NCBI GenBank assembly: GCA_947446815.1
Contig: CANFGT010000014.1
Coordinates: 1-34,855 of the forward strand
Source of the DNA: Acidimicrobiaceae bacterium
Lineage (GTDB): Bacteria > Actinomycetota > Acidimicrobiia > Acidimicrobiales > Ilumatobacteraceae
Direction of reading: 5' to 3'
Length of the DNA: 34,855 bases
Shown here in pieces: positions 23,033 through 31,872 of the stretch. How positions within the stretch are numbered: position 1 is the stretch's first letter; each line of letters begins with the position of its first letter. The notes beneath the pieces are model-generated. The model was not told the DNA's origin. It saw only the letters and a list, made by a program, of their open reading frames with translations, and made no database searches. Both the position numbers and the translations under genes were made by a program.

Positions 23033-24226
23033 TTAGTCGCCGTCGAGGAAGCTGCGCAATCGCTGACTGTTGTTGGGATGGCGCATGCGCGCCAGCGTCT
23101 TTTGCTCGATTTGGCGGATTCGCTCTCGGGTGACGCCCTCCTGCTGGGCCACCTCATCCAAGGTCAGGGGTTTTTCAGTCGAGATTCCAAAACGCTTCTC
23201 CAGGATGCGGCGGTCGCGCTCTGGCAAGTGCTGAAGTTCCACTTCAATGGCAGCGATGAGTTGACGTCTCTGCACCATCTCAACGGGAGAATCCTCGTCA
23301 TTACCGCCCGAGACTTTGTCTCCCCACGTTGCCGAGTCCTCATCGGAACCAACAGGTTCATCAAGGCTGATCGAGACTGATGAAATCTGTCGGAGTTCTT
23401 CAATTTTCTCCGTGGGAATCAATGTTCGCTCAGAAAGCTCAGCCACCGTCGGTTGACGCTCCAGCTCCACCGTGAGATCACGATCGGCTTTGGTCAGACG
23501 ATTCAGCATTTCTACAACATGGCTGGGCACACGAATCGTGCGACCCTGGTCTGCCATTGCCCGCATCATGGCTTGCCGAATCCACCAGGTGGCATATGTA
23601 GAGAATTTGAACCCCTTCTCCCAGTCATACTTCTCTGCGGCACGCATGAGACCGATATTGCCTTCTTGGATCAGATCCTGTAATTGCAATTCACGACCGT
23701 CGTACTTGCGTGCTATGGAAACCACTAGTCGCAAGTTTGCTGTGATGAGATGTTCAAAGGCTTCTTCACCATCGCGGATGATGTTGCGTAATTCTCGACG
23801 GCGCGCAACGGAAACATCTCCGACTTCAAGTTCCGCTTTTGCTTCCTGCATTGTTCGGATTGCTTTACCGAGGGTGCGCTCGCCTTCTGCATTGAGAAGT
23901 TCAACTTGCCCAATCTCTTGCAGGTAGAGACGAACAGTGTCCCCCGAATCGCCAGACATAATGCGCGGCGCTACGGGCCGTCGGAGAACTGGTTTTTTTT
24001 CAATTGGGCCAGAGATATCTGGCTCCACGGTTGCGATGGAAATATTGAGTTGCTGTAACACCGACTCGATGTGACGAATCGTCTCCGTATTTAGTTCCAA
24101 ATTTCTAAAAACATGTGCGACGGTATTCGCATCAACAGTTCCCTTGTCTGACCGCGAGGCAATCAATGTGACCCATTCGGCAGTATCCACTTCGGGATAC
24201 GGCGCAGTGTGGACCCAGGGTGTCAC
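23033..24226 (-). CDS. rpoD: Primary RNA polymerase sigma factor (sigma-70 group 1)
   Basis: A 397-residue housekeeping sigma factor. Region 1.2 (GDTVRLYLQEIGQVELL), region 2 (HLITANLRLVVSIARKY, LQDLIQEGNIGLMRAAEKYDWEKG split in the source, FSTYATWWIRQAMMRAMADQ and RTIRVPSHVVE), region 3, and region 4 (LPERDRRILEKRFG, TLDEVAQQEGVTRERIRQIE) are complete; region 1.1 is short. GTG 24226 is chosen because it overlaps the primase stop as GTGA; the longer frame to 24256 lies inside dnaG. dnaG-rpoD adjacency is the classic macromolecular-synthesis arrangement. This factor would read the TANNNT -10 elements described here. It is called SigA in many actinobacteria. Confidence 0.95.
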   Translation of the reverse strand: MTPWVHTAPYPEVDTAEWVTLIASRSDKGTVDANTVAHVFRNLELNTETIRHIESVLQQLNISIATVEPDISGPIEKKPVLRRPVAPRIMSGDSGDTVRLYLQEIGQVELLNAEGERTLGKAIRTMQEAKAELEVGDVSVARRRELRNIIRDGEEAFEHLITANLRLVVSIARKYDGRELQLQDLIQEGNIGLMRAAEKYDWEKGFKFSTYATWWIRQAMMRAMADQGRTIRVPSHVVEMLNRLTKADRDLTVELERQPTVAELSERTLIPTEKIEELRQISSVSISLDEPVGSDEDSATWGDKVSGGNDEDSPVEMVQRRQLIAAIEVELQHLPERDRRILEKRFGISTEKPLTLDEVAQQEGVTRERIRQIEQKTLARMRHPNNSQRLRSFLDGD

Positions 24227-25962
24227 TGCACTGCACCAGCCGTTGAGGCCAGCCACTGCAATAACTGCACGGCGGCGGCAACTGCCTTATCGGGCTTGGC
24301 AAGATCACCAAGAGCAATGCGCACCTGTCGTTGCTGCTGCATGGACTCGACATCTGTAATTTGATTGCGCTTTGTCAATTCGCGTCGCACAGCGGCACCA
24401 ATTAATGCCCGCGACTCGATGATGGGATCTGCCTCGGCGTCATACACCGCTGCTCGTTCAATGATTTCAGCCGCCTCCGGGGTTGCAATTTGCAAGGCCG
24501 CATGCACCACGCCATCAGTTTCCGCCAATGCCCTGAACGCTTCTTGTGATGCAACGTCAACGAAAAGTTCTTCGATGAGCCATGGAGCAATTGCATCCCA
24601 TTCGTGAATGAGCAAGGAGATAGCGATAAACCCAGCGCCCTCGGTGGCCTGTTGCACGGGCGCGGCAAACGAAACAGCCCCTTTGCCTCCCCGTTCAGCG
24701 GCTTTCACCATGTCGCTGGCCGAAAGCCCCGTATGACTTGCGACTTCACCTGCATACAAACGACGCACGTTCGTATCAGGATGCTCATTGATGAGTTCCA
24801 TCGCCTTCTCAGCGAGACGCGAACGTGACTCTGGTGAACGAAGTGGGTGTGCATCAAACAATCGCTTCAGTCGGAAGCCGAGGAAAGGCATTGCATCTGC
24901 GATGGCCTTGGCAAGTGCCTCTGGTTGTGACTGCGCCAACTCACCAGGGTCTTTGCCTTGTGGGAATTGCGCAACCGAAACCGAGATGTCGTATTTCTTT
25001 TCCCACGCGTAGAACTTCTCGGCTGCACCTTGACCCGCTGAGTCAGCATCAAATGCGAGCACAACATTTCGCGCATATCGCTTCATGAGCTTGACATGTT
25101 CTTCTGTCAGCGCAGTACCGCATGTAGCAACAGCGGTTGCCAGCCCGCTGGTGTGGAAACCAATGACATCGGTATATCCCTCACACACGATGACACGATC
25201 TTCTTTGACAACATTGCCCTTGGCCCAATTGAGACCATAGAGAGTTCGTGATTTGATGTAGATCGGAGTCTCTGTTGAGTTCTTGTACTTTGCAGGATCT
25301 GCTGATCCAGGCAAAATGCGCCCACCGAATGCAACCGCTGCGCCATTCTCATCAAAGATGGGAAACATCACGCGTGCACGGAATGAATCTTGCAGTCGAC
25401 CTGCTTTATTGAGAAAGCCCAAACCCACTTCATTCAGCATTGCCGCCGGAGCATTCAACGCTTTAGAGAGTTGATCCCAATCGTCGGGTGCCCATCCAAT
25501 TTTGTAGGTACGCGCAATATCACCGGCCAATCCACGAGAGCGGAGGTACTCACGTGCAGCACGAGCATCGGGTGCTTCAAGAAGTCGCTGGTGATACCAC
25601 TGCACTGCGCGTTCCATCAGTTCTTGCAGTTCTTTGCGATGTTTTCTCTCCCCATTGCCGGGACCAGATGTGTAGTGGAGCTCAATGCCTGCTTTGCCTG
25701 CAATACGTTCCACCGCACCGATGAAGTCGAGATGTTCTATCTGCTGGACAAAGGTGAAGACATCACCTTTGGCGCCGCACCCAAAACACATGTAACGACC
25801 AGTTTCATCATTGACACTGAATGATGGAGTGCGCTCTGAATGAAATGGACAAAGACCAACTTGGCTACGACCTGCACGACGCAATTGCGCATAGGGAGAA
25901 ATGATGTCGGACAAAGTGACAGTGGACCGCACTTTCTGAATATCATCCTCCGCGATTCCCAT
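24223..25962 (-). CDS. dnaG: DNA primase
   Basis: A 579-residue primase making RNA primers at the replication fork. The N-terminal CHC2 zinc finger has C38 and H41 (CPFH), C59 and C62 (CFGC). The RNA polymerase core with Toprim motifs follows: VCEGYTDVIGF near 265 and LAFDADSAG near 310, then HPDTNVRRLY. The C-terminal helicase-binding part is divergent. ATG 25962 is preceded at seven bases by TAATGT, so a promoter can lie in the 30 bases after the terC stop. Translationally coupled to rpoD by a four-base overlap. Confidence 0.96.
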   Translation of the reverse strand: MGIAEDDIQKVRSTVTLSDIISPYAQLRRAGRSQVGLCPFHSERTPSFSVNDETGRYMCFGCGAKGDVFTFVQQIEHLDFIGAVERIAGKAGIELHYTSGPGNGERKHRKELQELMERAVQWYHQRLLEAPDARAAREYLRSRGLAGDIARTYKIGWAPDDWDQLSKALNAPAAMLNEVGLGFLNKAGRLQDSFRARVMFPIFDENGAAVAFGGRILPGSADPAKYKNSTETPIYIKSRTLYGLNWAKGNVVKEDRVIVCEGYTDVIGFHTSGLATAVATCGTALTEEHVKLMKRYARNVVLAFDADSAGQGAAEKFYAWEKKYDISVSVAQFPQGKDPGELAQSQPEALAKAIADAMPFLGFRLKRLFDAHPLRSPESRSRLAEKAMELINEHPDTNVRRLYAGEVASHTGLSASDMVKAAERGGKGAVSFAAPVQQATEGAGFIAISLLIHEWDAIAPWLIEELFVDVASQEAFRALAETDGVVHAALQIATPEAAEIIERAAVYDAEADPIIESRALIGAAVRRELTKRNQITDVESMQQQRQVRIALGDLAKPDKAVAAAVQLLQWLASTAGAVQ

Positions 25963-25969
25963 GGCACGA

Positions 25970-25975
25970 ACATTA
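25970..25975 (-). promoter_or_regulatory. Candidate -10 for leaderless dnaG message
   Basis: On the minus strand TAATGT (25975-25970) ends seven bases before ATG 25962. There is no Shine-Dalgarno and no clear -35. Confidence 0.4.
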
Positions 25976-25992
25976 GTGCCAAGTGGGGCTGT

Positions 25993-26988
25993 CTAAGACT
26001 GGCGGCGATTTTCGATGATCGAGGCACCCACAGATATGGAAAGAATGACCACAATGACTGAAAGTGACCAAAGAGTTGACATATGCCAATCCTTTACAAA
26101 CCCCACAATCATCTTCAAGCCGACAAACGCCAAAACCAGAGCGATTCCACGCTGAAGGTACTTAAATCGTGCGTGAACATCGGCCAAGAGGAAATAGAGC
26201 GCCCTCAGCCCAAGAATCGCAAACACGTTGGATGCCACGGCGATGAATTGCTCGCTCGTCACCGAGAGCACCGCAGGAACGGAATCAACTGCGAACACAA
26301 CGTCTGTCAGCTCCACCAGCACCAAGACAGCAAAGAGCGGGGTGGCAAGAAGACCCAGGTTGCTGTCTTTGATAAATAGCGCTTGTCCACGAATCTCATC
26401 AGTGGAAGGAACGAGCTTTCGGAACAAGTTCATCGTGCGACCTTGCGATGGGTCGAAATCGGAATCTTCGTCGTTTGATTGAGAAACTTTTAGAGCCGTG
26501 TACAAAAGGAACAGCCCCAGCACCAGTACTGCTGGTTCAAAAATCTCTGTCACCGCAATGCCGCCAAAAATAAAGGCCGAGCGAAGCGCCAACGCTCCGA
26601 AGATTCCCCAAAATAGAACTCGGTGCTGAAATTTTCGCGGGATCTGAAAGTAATTGAACAACATCGCCCAAATGAAAACGTTGTCGACGCTGAGACTCTT
26701 CTCCATGAGGTAACTACCGAAGTACTCCCCTGTCGCAGATGAACCAAATTGCCACCAGACAAACAAGGCGAACAGTAGGCCCAATCCAATCCAAATGATT
26801 GATTCGGTGATGGCTTCGCGCATCCCCACCACATGGGCTTTGCGGTGAATAACAAGCAAGTCAACGAGCAGAAGAGCGGTAATGACCCCCAGAAGGAACA
26901 ACCAGTGCCATGTTGCAACATCGATGTTGACGTGACCATTGTCTGCAAGTGCACCTGCAATGAGGTGTAAGGAGGTAGCCGCAGACAT
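25993..26988 (-). CDS. TerC family integral membrane protein
   Basis: A 331-residue membrane protein with about eight to nine helices. Family motifs are present: KSLSVDNVFIW with D102 and N103, and ELTDVVFAVDSVPA with D229 and D235. TerC/Alx members export Mn2+ or protect against tellurite and have been tied to metal loading of exported enzymes. The loop SNDEDSDFDP near 171-180 is acidic. It starts 15 nt after the ygfZ stop and has no leader long enough for a manganese riboswitch. There is no good Shine-Dalgarno; expression probably depends on the upstream operon. Confidence 0.93.
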   Translation of the reverse strand: MSAATSLHLIAGALADNGHVNIDVATWHWLFLLGVITALLLVDLLVIHRKAHVVGMREAITESIIWIGLGLLFALFVWWQFGSSATGEYFGSYLMEKSLSVDNVFIWAMLFNYFQIPRKFQHRVLFWGIFGALALRSAFIFGGIAVTEIFEPAVLVLGLFLLYTALKVSQSNDEDSDFDPSQGRTMNLFRKLVPSTDEIRGQALFIKDSNLGLLATPLFAVLVLVELTDVVFAVDSVPAVLSVTSEQFIAVASNVFAILGLRALYFLLADVHARFKYLQRGIALVLAFVGLKMIVGFVKDWHMSTLWSLSVIVVILSISVGASIIENRRQS

Positions 26989-27003
26989 GACCGACAGTTT
27001 TAC

Positions 27004-27774
27004 CTATTTAAGGTTGGATGTGAAACCACCGCGAGCCACACGGGCCAGCGCTAATGAGAATCCAATAGACGTCACTGTTCCAACATCTTTTCCGTCGAAT
27101 TGCACGCGAGATCCGACTCCCACCCCTTCGCGAGGGATGGAAACGACAATGACCGGCGCATCAGCCCCGCGAGAGTCCATTCGTTCCACAAGTTCTTGCC
27201 CGGGGTAACAGCCCTTTGTGAAGCTCACGGCGTCGACAACAACACCGGTTGTAGCTGGAATATCTCCCACCAAGATGTCCACACCAAGACGAGGCCACTT
27301 TGCATCAACACGGAACATGTCAATGTGTGGAACTTCTGTTTCGCTACCAACGAGTGGTAGCTGTTCTGCTTCGGCGATGACATCCACTGCATCAGCGCCA
27401 CCCCAATACGGAATTGCTCGCCCGACACCTACGCCCACTTCTGCAACAGCGTTGGGTCCACGAAATGCACGCACCTTCCAATCGCTCATGCGCATCGTCA
27501 CTTTCGAACGGAGAACAAATCGTTGCAGGCGTGTGATGAGTGATTCACCAAAACCAGCATCCACATCAAGCGTGTACACCGTGTCAACATGACGCGTCAC
27601 ACGAATGAGAGCCGTGACTTGACCAGTGGGTTCTAACAGCAGGCTATGGATGCTCGAACCGACGGCAAGTGATGCAATGTCATTCGCCACCTGTGAATGC
27701 AAAAAAGCTCCCGCATCATCTCCCTGCACGATGACAACATCGCGTTCGATATCAGCCCAGACAATCTCGCTCAT
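27004..27774 (-). CDS. ygfZ: YgfZ/GcvT-like folate-binding protein
   Basis: A 256-residue tetrahydrofolate-binding protein of the IbaG/YgfZ (COG0354) type, which helps build or repair some Fe-S enzymes. The signature KGCYPGQE places the conserved Cys at residue 189, followed by LVERMDSRG. The aminomethyltransferase-like beta domain precedes it. The start overlaps the trpE stop by four bases (ATGA). Placement after trpE is probably chance operon structure and gives no metabolic link that I can name. Confidence 0.93.
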   Translation of the reverse strand: MSEIVWADIERDVVIVQGDDAGAFLHSQVANDIASLAVGSSIHSLLLEPTGQVTALIRVTRHVDTVYTLDVDAGFGESLITRLQRFVLRSKVTMRMSDWKVRAFRGPNAVAEVGVGVGRAIPYWGGADAVDVIAEAEQLPLVGSETEVPHIDMFRVDAKWPRLGVDILVGDIPATTGVVVDAVSFTKGCYPGQELVERMDSRGADAPVIVVSIPREGVGVGSRVQFDGKDVGTVTSIGFSLALARVARGGFTSNLK

Positions 27775-29303
27775 GCGTTTGTTCCCGCTTCGCGACGACG
27801 CTTTGTCATGCGCACTGCTGCAGGGATTGTGGCGAGCAGAGCTCCGACCTTGTTATGACACTCAAGATCTTCATCGACAGGATCACTATCAGCAACAATG
27901 CCCGCACCTGCTTGCAGAATTGCACCCTTCGGTCCAACAAACATCGTCCGGATTGCAATCGCTGTGTCCAAGTTGCCAGAAAAGTCAACGTATCCGACAA
28001 CACCTGCGTATGGTCCACGCTTCACGGGTTCCAACTCATCAATGATTTCCATTGCCCGAACTTTGGGAGCACCGCTGACAGTTCCGGCAGGCAAAGTCGC
28101 ACGAAGCACGTCGATGGGTCCGAGACCTTCTCGCAAATCACCCGATACCTGTGAAGTGAGGTGCATCACATGGCTGTAACGCTCAAGCGACATCAATTCG
28201 TCCATTGTAACCGAGCCATACTGCGCAACACGACCGACATCATTGCGAGCGAGGTCCACCAACATGATGTGTTCGGCTTGTTCTTTTGGATTCTCACGTA
28301 ATTCTGAAGCCAACTTACGATCATGTTCATCGGTGGTGCCACGTTTACGTGTTCCTGCAATCGGACGAGAGATCACGCGACCGTTGATTAATTGCACCAT
28401 TGGTTCAGGCGAACCGCCCACGATTGTGAGACCTGGCTGCTTTAAGAAATACATGTAAGGGCTTGGGTTGACTTGGCGCAATACGCGATACACGTCAAAT
28501 GGATCTGCTTCAAGGTTGAGTTCAAACCGTTGCGCGAGCACAACCTGAAAAATGTCTCCAGCGCGGATGTATTCCTTTGCCACTTCCACCGCAGACCGAT
28601 ATCGACCGTCAGGCATCGATGACCGCGCCGCAGGAAGTTCTTCTCCAACTATTGGCGGTTCCACCGCAACGTAAGGGAGGGGCCGTGCAAGGTCTGCCAC
28701 CGATGCATGAACACGCAGTACTGCCGCGTCATAGGCATTGACAATTTCTTCTTCGGTCAAATTAGCGACGGGCACACTTTCCAAAAGATAAACACGTTGA
28801 CGCCAATGGTCGAAGGCCGCAAGCGAACCAATGATGCTGATAGACGCATCGGGTACACCCCGGTCATCTGTTGGAACATTCGGCAAATCTTCAATCTCGC
28901 GAACAACGTCATATCCAAGGTGCCCCATGAGCCCGCCCTGCAACGGAGGAAGATCAGGGAAGATAGGCGCACGATAGATACGTAACAGTTCTTCCATTGC
29001 AGCCAAGATGCCTTTATCAAGTGGAACGCTGTCTGGTATCTGTCCTGTCGCAGTCAGCATGCCATCTCGCAATGTCAGAGTTCCTCGTGGCTCACGGCCG
29101 ACGAATGAATAACGACTCCAACGTTCACCGTGCTCGACGGATTCCAAAAGGAATCCATCGCCATCGCCCACCAACTTGATGTACGCCGCAACCGGAGTTT
29201 CCAAGTCAGCAAGTATTTGAGTCCAAACAGGAACGACGGTGTGCTGCCGTGCGAGCGCAATGAATTCATCACGCGAAGGAGTGATCGTGGTGTCAAGCGA
29301 CAT
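27771..29303 (-). CDS. trpE: Anthranilate synthase component I
   Basis: A 510-residue enzyme converting chorismate and ammonia (from TrpG) to anthranilate, the first step of tryptophan synthesis. The feedback motif LLES lies near residue 52-55; catalytic blocks PIAGTRKRGTT, NPKEQAEHIMLVDLARND, LPAGTVSGAPKVRAMEII and GYVDFSGNLDTAIAIRT are all intact. The start ATG shares one base with the hisI stop (TGATG). No trpG or other trp gene is in the window, so the glutaminase partner lies elsewhere. The LLES motif suggests normal feedback by tryptophan. Confidence 0.97.
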   Translation of the reverse strand: MSLDTTITPSRDEFIALARQHTVVPVWTQILADLETPVAAYIKLVGDGDGFLLESVEHGERWSRYSFVGREPRGTLTLRDGMLTATGQIPDSVPLDKGILAAMEELLRIYRAPIFPDLPPLQGGLMGHLGYDVVREIEDLPNVPTDDRGVPDASISIIGSLAAFDHWRQRVYLLESVPVANLTEEEIVNAYDAAVLRVHASVADLARPLPYVAVEPPIVGEELPAARSSMPDGRYRSAVEVAKEYIRAGDIFQVVLAQRFELNLEADPFDVYRVLRQVNPSPYMYFLKQPGLTIVGGSPEPMVQLINGRVISRPIAGTRKRGTTDEHDRKLASELRENPKEQAEHIMLVDLARNDVGRVAQYGSVTMDELMSLERYSHVMHLTSQVSGDLREGLGPIDVLRATLPAGTVSGAPKVRAMEIIDELEPVKRGPYAGVVGYVDFSGNLDTAIAIRTMFVGPKGAILQAGAGIVADSDPVDEDLECHNKVGALLATIPAAVRMTKRRREAGTNA

Positions 29304-29671
29304 CAGTTGTCACCGAACGAGCGATAGAAGCAAGAACGTTCACCGGTGTGGCATGCACCTTTGCCTTCTTGTTCCACGACAAACAGCAACGTGTCGCCGT
29401 CGCAATCGAAATAGGCCTCGCGCACGAACTGACGGTCGCCACTGGTGTCGCCCTTACGCCACAATTCTTGGCGGCTACGACTCCAATAGACCATGCGACC
29501 TTCCGCGAAGGTCATTGCCAATGATTCTGCGCTCATCCAAGCCATCATCAGAATCTGTCCGGTCTCCGAACATTGCGCAATTGCGGGGACCAATCCATCG
29601 GCATTGAAAGTCACGGAATCAAGCTGGTCGGCGGTGGGCACGATGACGCGACCCTCTAATTCTTTCGACAT
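29303..29671 (-). CDS. hisI: Phosphoribosyl-AMP cyclohydrolase
   Basis: A 122-residue zinc enzyme for the third step of histidine synthesis. Conserved blocks: [38 protein letters not shown] and [12 protein letters not shown]. It is the cyclohydrolase only; the pyrophosphohydrolase (hisE) half is not fused. ATG 29671 follows GAGAGGA at ten bases and a leader of about 60 nt with a hairpin. It is apart from the hisCBHAF block and leads the hisI-trpE-ygfZ-terC run, so histidine and tryptophan synthesis share a transcript here. Confidence 0.96.
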   Translation of the reverse strand: MSKELEGRVIVPTADQLDSVTFNADGLVPAIAQCSETGQILMMAWMSAESLAMTFAEGRMVYWSRSRQELWRKGDTSGDRQFVREAYFDCDGDTLLFVVEQEGKGACHTGERSCFYRSFGDN

Positions 29672-29692
29672 CTGATTTCGTCCTCTCTCTTT

Positions 29693-29726
29693 GCGAACGC
29701 TGCACACGGCTGCAATCTGCGTTCAC
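29693..29726 (-). promoter_or_regulatory. Hairpin in hisI-trpE leader
   Basis: On the minus strand GTGAACGC (29726-29719) pairs with GCGTTCGC (29700-29693), one pair being G-T, and TGCA pairs with TGCA inside around GCCGTG, with ATCT bulged on one side. The promoter at 29738-29743 would put the RNA 5' end close to the stem base. The Shine-Dalgarno follows about 10 nt after the stem. I found no leader peptide rich in His or Trp, so classical attenuation is not supported; it may protect the 5' end. Confidence 0.45.
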
Positions 29727-29737
29727 ACGACATAAGC

Positions 29738-29747
29738 ACGGTACCGT
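29738..29747. promoter_or_regulatory. Palindromic divergent -10 element
   Basis: ACGGTACCGT is a perfect 10-bp palindrome, so TACCGT is read on the plus strand (29742-29747), eight bases before GTG 29756, and on the minus strand (29743-29738), upstream of the hisI leader. It is the same hexamer used on the minus strand at 17612-17607. No -35 is convincing on either side. Confidence 0.5.
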
Positions 29748-29755
29748 CTGAGCCC

Positions 29756-30385
29756 GTGGGAGCCGAAACCGTTTACCTAGAAACTCTTGATGGAATCAAC
29801 ATTGAATGCGATGTGGTCCGTACTGACCAGTACCCCGCTCGTGCCATCGTCGTGATAGCCCACCCACACCCCGAATTTGGCGGAGATCGCCACAACCATG
29901 TGGTGCGAGCCCTCCAGCAGGCCGCTGTCGACTTTGGCTGCCATTCCATTGCCATTGATTTTCGAGGCGTGGGCAACTCGGGCGGATTACATGACAATGG
30001 CGATGCTGAGCGCCTCGATCTCGCAGCAGCGTGCGAGCTGGCGGACATGATGGAATCCGACTGTCCCATTGTCATGGCTGGTTATTCCTTCGGTTCAGTC
30101 GTGGGGCTCAATGTCAGCAACCCACACATTGCCGCTTGGGTGGCCGTTGCTCCGCCTCTGACGATGATGGCATCGACACCCACTTCTGCGAATAATCATC
30201 GTCCCAAGTTTTTGCTCGCCCCGGAACATGATCAGTTCACTGACACAGCAAAACTTCGAGAAGCCACTGCGACGTGGGCCAACACCACGGTTGTTGATCT
30301 CGTCGGCGTTGATCACTTCATCATGGCCGATGCTCCGAAGGCATGTGCAGAGATATTGGAGATGGCGCTCAATGCCATCTCATAA
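29756..30385 (+). CDS. Alpha/beta hydrolase (COG2945-like)
   Basis: A 209-residue cytosolic hydrolase. The family opening AHPHPEFGGDRHNHVV (35-50), strand-turn DFRGVGNSGG, nucleophile S111 in AGYSFGS, acid D159 in PEHDQF and H187 in VDHFIM form a full triad. Relatives are small esterase-like enzymes with unknown substrates. It is read opposite to the surrounding biosynthetic genes: it diverges from hisI through the palindromic promoter, and its stop is six bases from the convergent hisF stop. GTG 29756 is apparently leaderless. Confidence 0.93.
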   Translation: MGAETVYLETLDGINIECDVVRTDQYPARAIVVIAHPHPEFGGDRHNHVVRALQQAAVDFGCHSIAIDFRGVGNSGGLHDNGDAERLDLAAACELADMMESDCPIVMAGYSFGSVVGLNVSNPHIAAWVAVAPPLTMMASTPTSANNHRPKFLLAPEHDQFTDTAKLREATATWANTTVVDLVGVDHFIMADAPKACAEILEMALNAIS

Positions 30386-30391
30386 CGGCGA

Positions 30392-31165
30392 TTAGACAGG
30401 GCGAACGCGGATACCGCGAGAAGACATCAGATTTTTCGCCTCGCTGATCGTGTGGTCGCCAAAGTGAAAGATGGACGCAGCAAGAACGCCCGTTGCACCG
30501 CCATCAAGGACTCCGTCAGCGAGATGGTCGAGAGTTCCGACTCCGCCACTGGCAATCACGGGTACTCCAACGGCTGACGAAACAGCTTTTGTTAATGCAA
30601 TATCAAATCCATCGCGAGTTCCGTCACGGTCCATCGACGTCAAGAGAATTTCACCAGCACCGAGAGCAACAGCATGCTCTGCCCATTGCACCGCATCAAG
30701 GTCAGTTGAAGTACGTCCACCGTGCAAATACACAATCCAACTATTCCGATTCGCATCCCATTTTGCGTCAATAGCGCACACAACACATTGAGCTCCAAAT
30801 TCAGCGGCAATGTCTGAAATCAATTCAGGTCGTTGCACTGCTGCAGTGTTCACACTGACTTTGTCCGCACCCGCACGCAACATTCTTCGGGCATCACCAA
30901 CTTCACGAATACCGCCACCCACCGTAAAAGGAATGAACACTTCTTCAGCGGTGCGCGATACAACATCCACCATGGTGTCGCGACCATCTGACGAAGCCGT
31001 GATATCAAGAAACACGAGTTCATCAGCACCTTGTGCGTCATAACGAGCTGCTAACTCCACCGGATCACCAGCATCACGCAGATCAACGAAATTGATGCCC
31101 TTCACCACGCGACCATTCGTCACGTCGAGACACGGAATCACCCGAGCAACGATGTCTGAATTCAT
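30392..31165 (-). CDS. hisF: Imidazole glycerol phosphate synthase, cyclase subunit
   Basis: A 257-residue TIM-barrel subunit that joins ammonia from HisH with PRFAR to give IGP and AICAR. Catalytic aspartates are D14 ([14 protein letters not shown]) and D133 (CAIDAKWD); phosphate loops GGGIRE and [11 protein letters not shown] are present. The start overlaps the hisA stop by four bases (ATGA), so it is the last gene of the hisCBHAF set. Its stop faces the convergent hydrolase gene with six bases between. Confidence 0.97.
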   Translation of the reverse strand: MNSDIVARVIPCLDVTNGRVVKGINFVDLRDAGDPVELAARYDAQGADELVFLDITASSDGRDTMVDVVSRTAEEVFIPFTVGGGIREVGDARRMLRAGADKVSVNTAAVQRPELISDIAAEFGAQCVVCAIDAKWDANRNSWIVYLHGGRTSTDLDAVQWAEHAVALGAGEILLTSMDRDGTRDGFDIALTKAVSSAVGVPVIASGGVGTLDHLADGVLDGGATGVLAASIFHFGDHTISEAKNLMSSRGIRVRPV

Positions 31166-31872
31166 GACAGCACCTTCACTGCATCGGCAACGGTGAGCTT
31201 GCCTTCATAGATGGCCTTTCCCACGATGACACCATCAAGGCCTACAACGCGTGCAAGCTCTTCGATATGAGCCAATGTTCCAACACCGCCACTGGCTACA
31301 ACAGGAATCGAGGTAGATGCGACTGCGCGTGCGAGTCCTTCCACATCAGGACCGGTCAACATTCCGTCACGTGAGATATCGGTAATAACGAACGCTGATG
31401 CATCGGGAAACTGGGACAGCAAATCTTCAACACGAAGGCCCGATGATTCAGTCCATCCATGCGTTGCTGCAATGCCTTTGCGGTGATCGAGCCCTACCGC
31501 AACAGGAACAATACGTGCCACAACTGAAACAAGAGATGGATCAGCAACTGCTGCCGACCCCATAACGACACGACTGACACCGGCAGCCGCCAATGCTTCT
31601 GCATCGTCAGTGCCACGAACGCCACCTCCCACTTGCAAGAGCGCACGACCTGCAAGAGCCTGTGCGACCGCTGCAATGATCGGACGATTCACCGGCTCAG
31701 CGCTCTTGGCGGCATCGAGGTCGACCATATGCACCCAAGCTGCACCTTGTGCCACAAATGATTCAGCAACTGCAACCGGGTCATCTCCGTACACCGTGCT
31801 GTCGTCATATGCGCCTTGACGAAGACGAACCACTCGCCCGCCGAGGAGATCAATCGCGGGATACAAATTCAT
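31162..31872 (-). CDS. hisA: ProFAR isomerase
   Basis: A 236-residue TIM barrel that opens the ribose of ProFAR to PRFAR. D8 in [13 protein letters not shown] and D129 in VGLDHRKG are the acid-base pair; GGGVR and SGGVGTL hold phosphate. In many actinobacteria this gene is the bifunctional PriA (HisA plus TrpF); here [11 protein letters not shown] and THGWTESSG look more like plain HisA, but the absence of trpF in the genome would have to be known to decide. It overlaps hisH and hisF by four bases each. Confidence 0.95.
   Translation of the reverse strand: MNLYPAIDLLGGRVVRLRQGAYDDSTVYGDDPVAVAESFVAQGAAWVHMVDLDAAKSAEPVNRPIIAAVAQALAGRALLQVGGGVRGTDDAEALAAAGVSRVVMGSAAVADPSLVSVVARIVPVAVGLDHRKGIAATHGWTESSGLRVEDLLSQFPDASAFVITDISRDGMLTGPDVEGLARAVASTSIPVVASGGVGTLAHIEELARVVGLDGVIVGKAIYEGKLTVADAVKVLS

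Noticed and set aside
26989-27003. Manganese (yybP-ykoY) riboswitch expected before terC
   Set aside because: Only 15 bases separate terC from the upstream gene; no room for the aptamer.
29672-29735. His/Trp attenuator with leader peptide before hisI-trpE
   Set aside because: No short frame with runs of His or Trp codons and no terminator T-run; only a single hairpin is seen.
31162-31872. Assignment as bifunctional PriA
   Set aside because: Substrate-loop residues resemble plain HisA and absence of trpF cannot be judged from one window.
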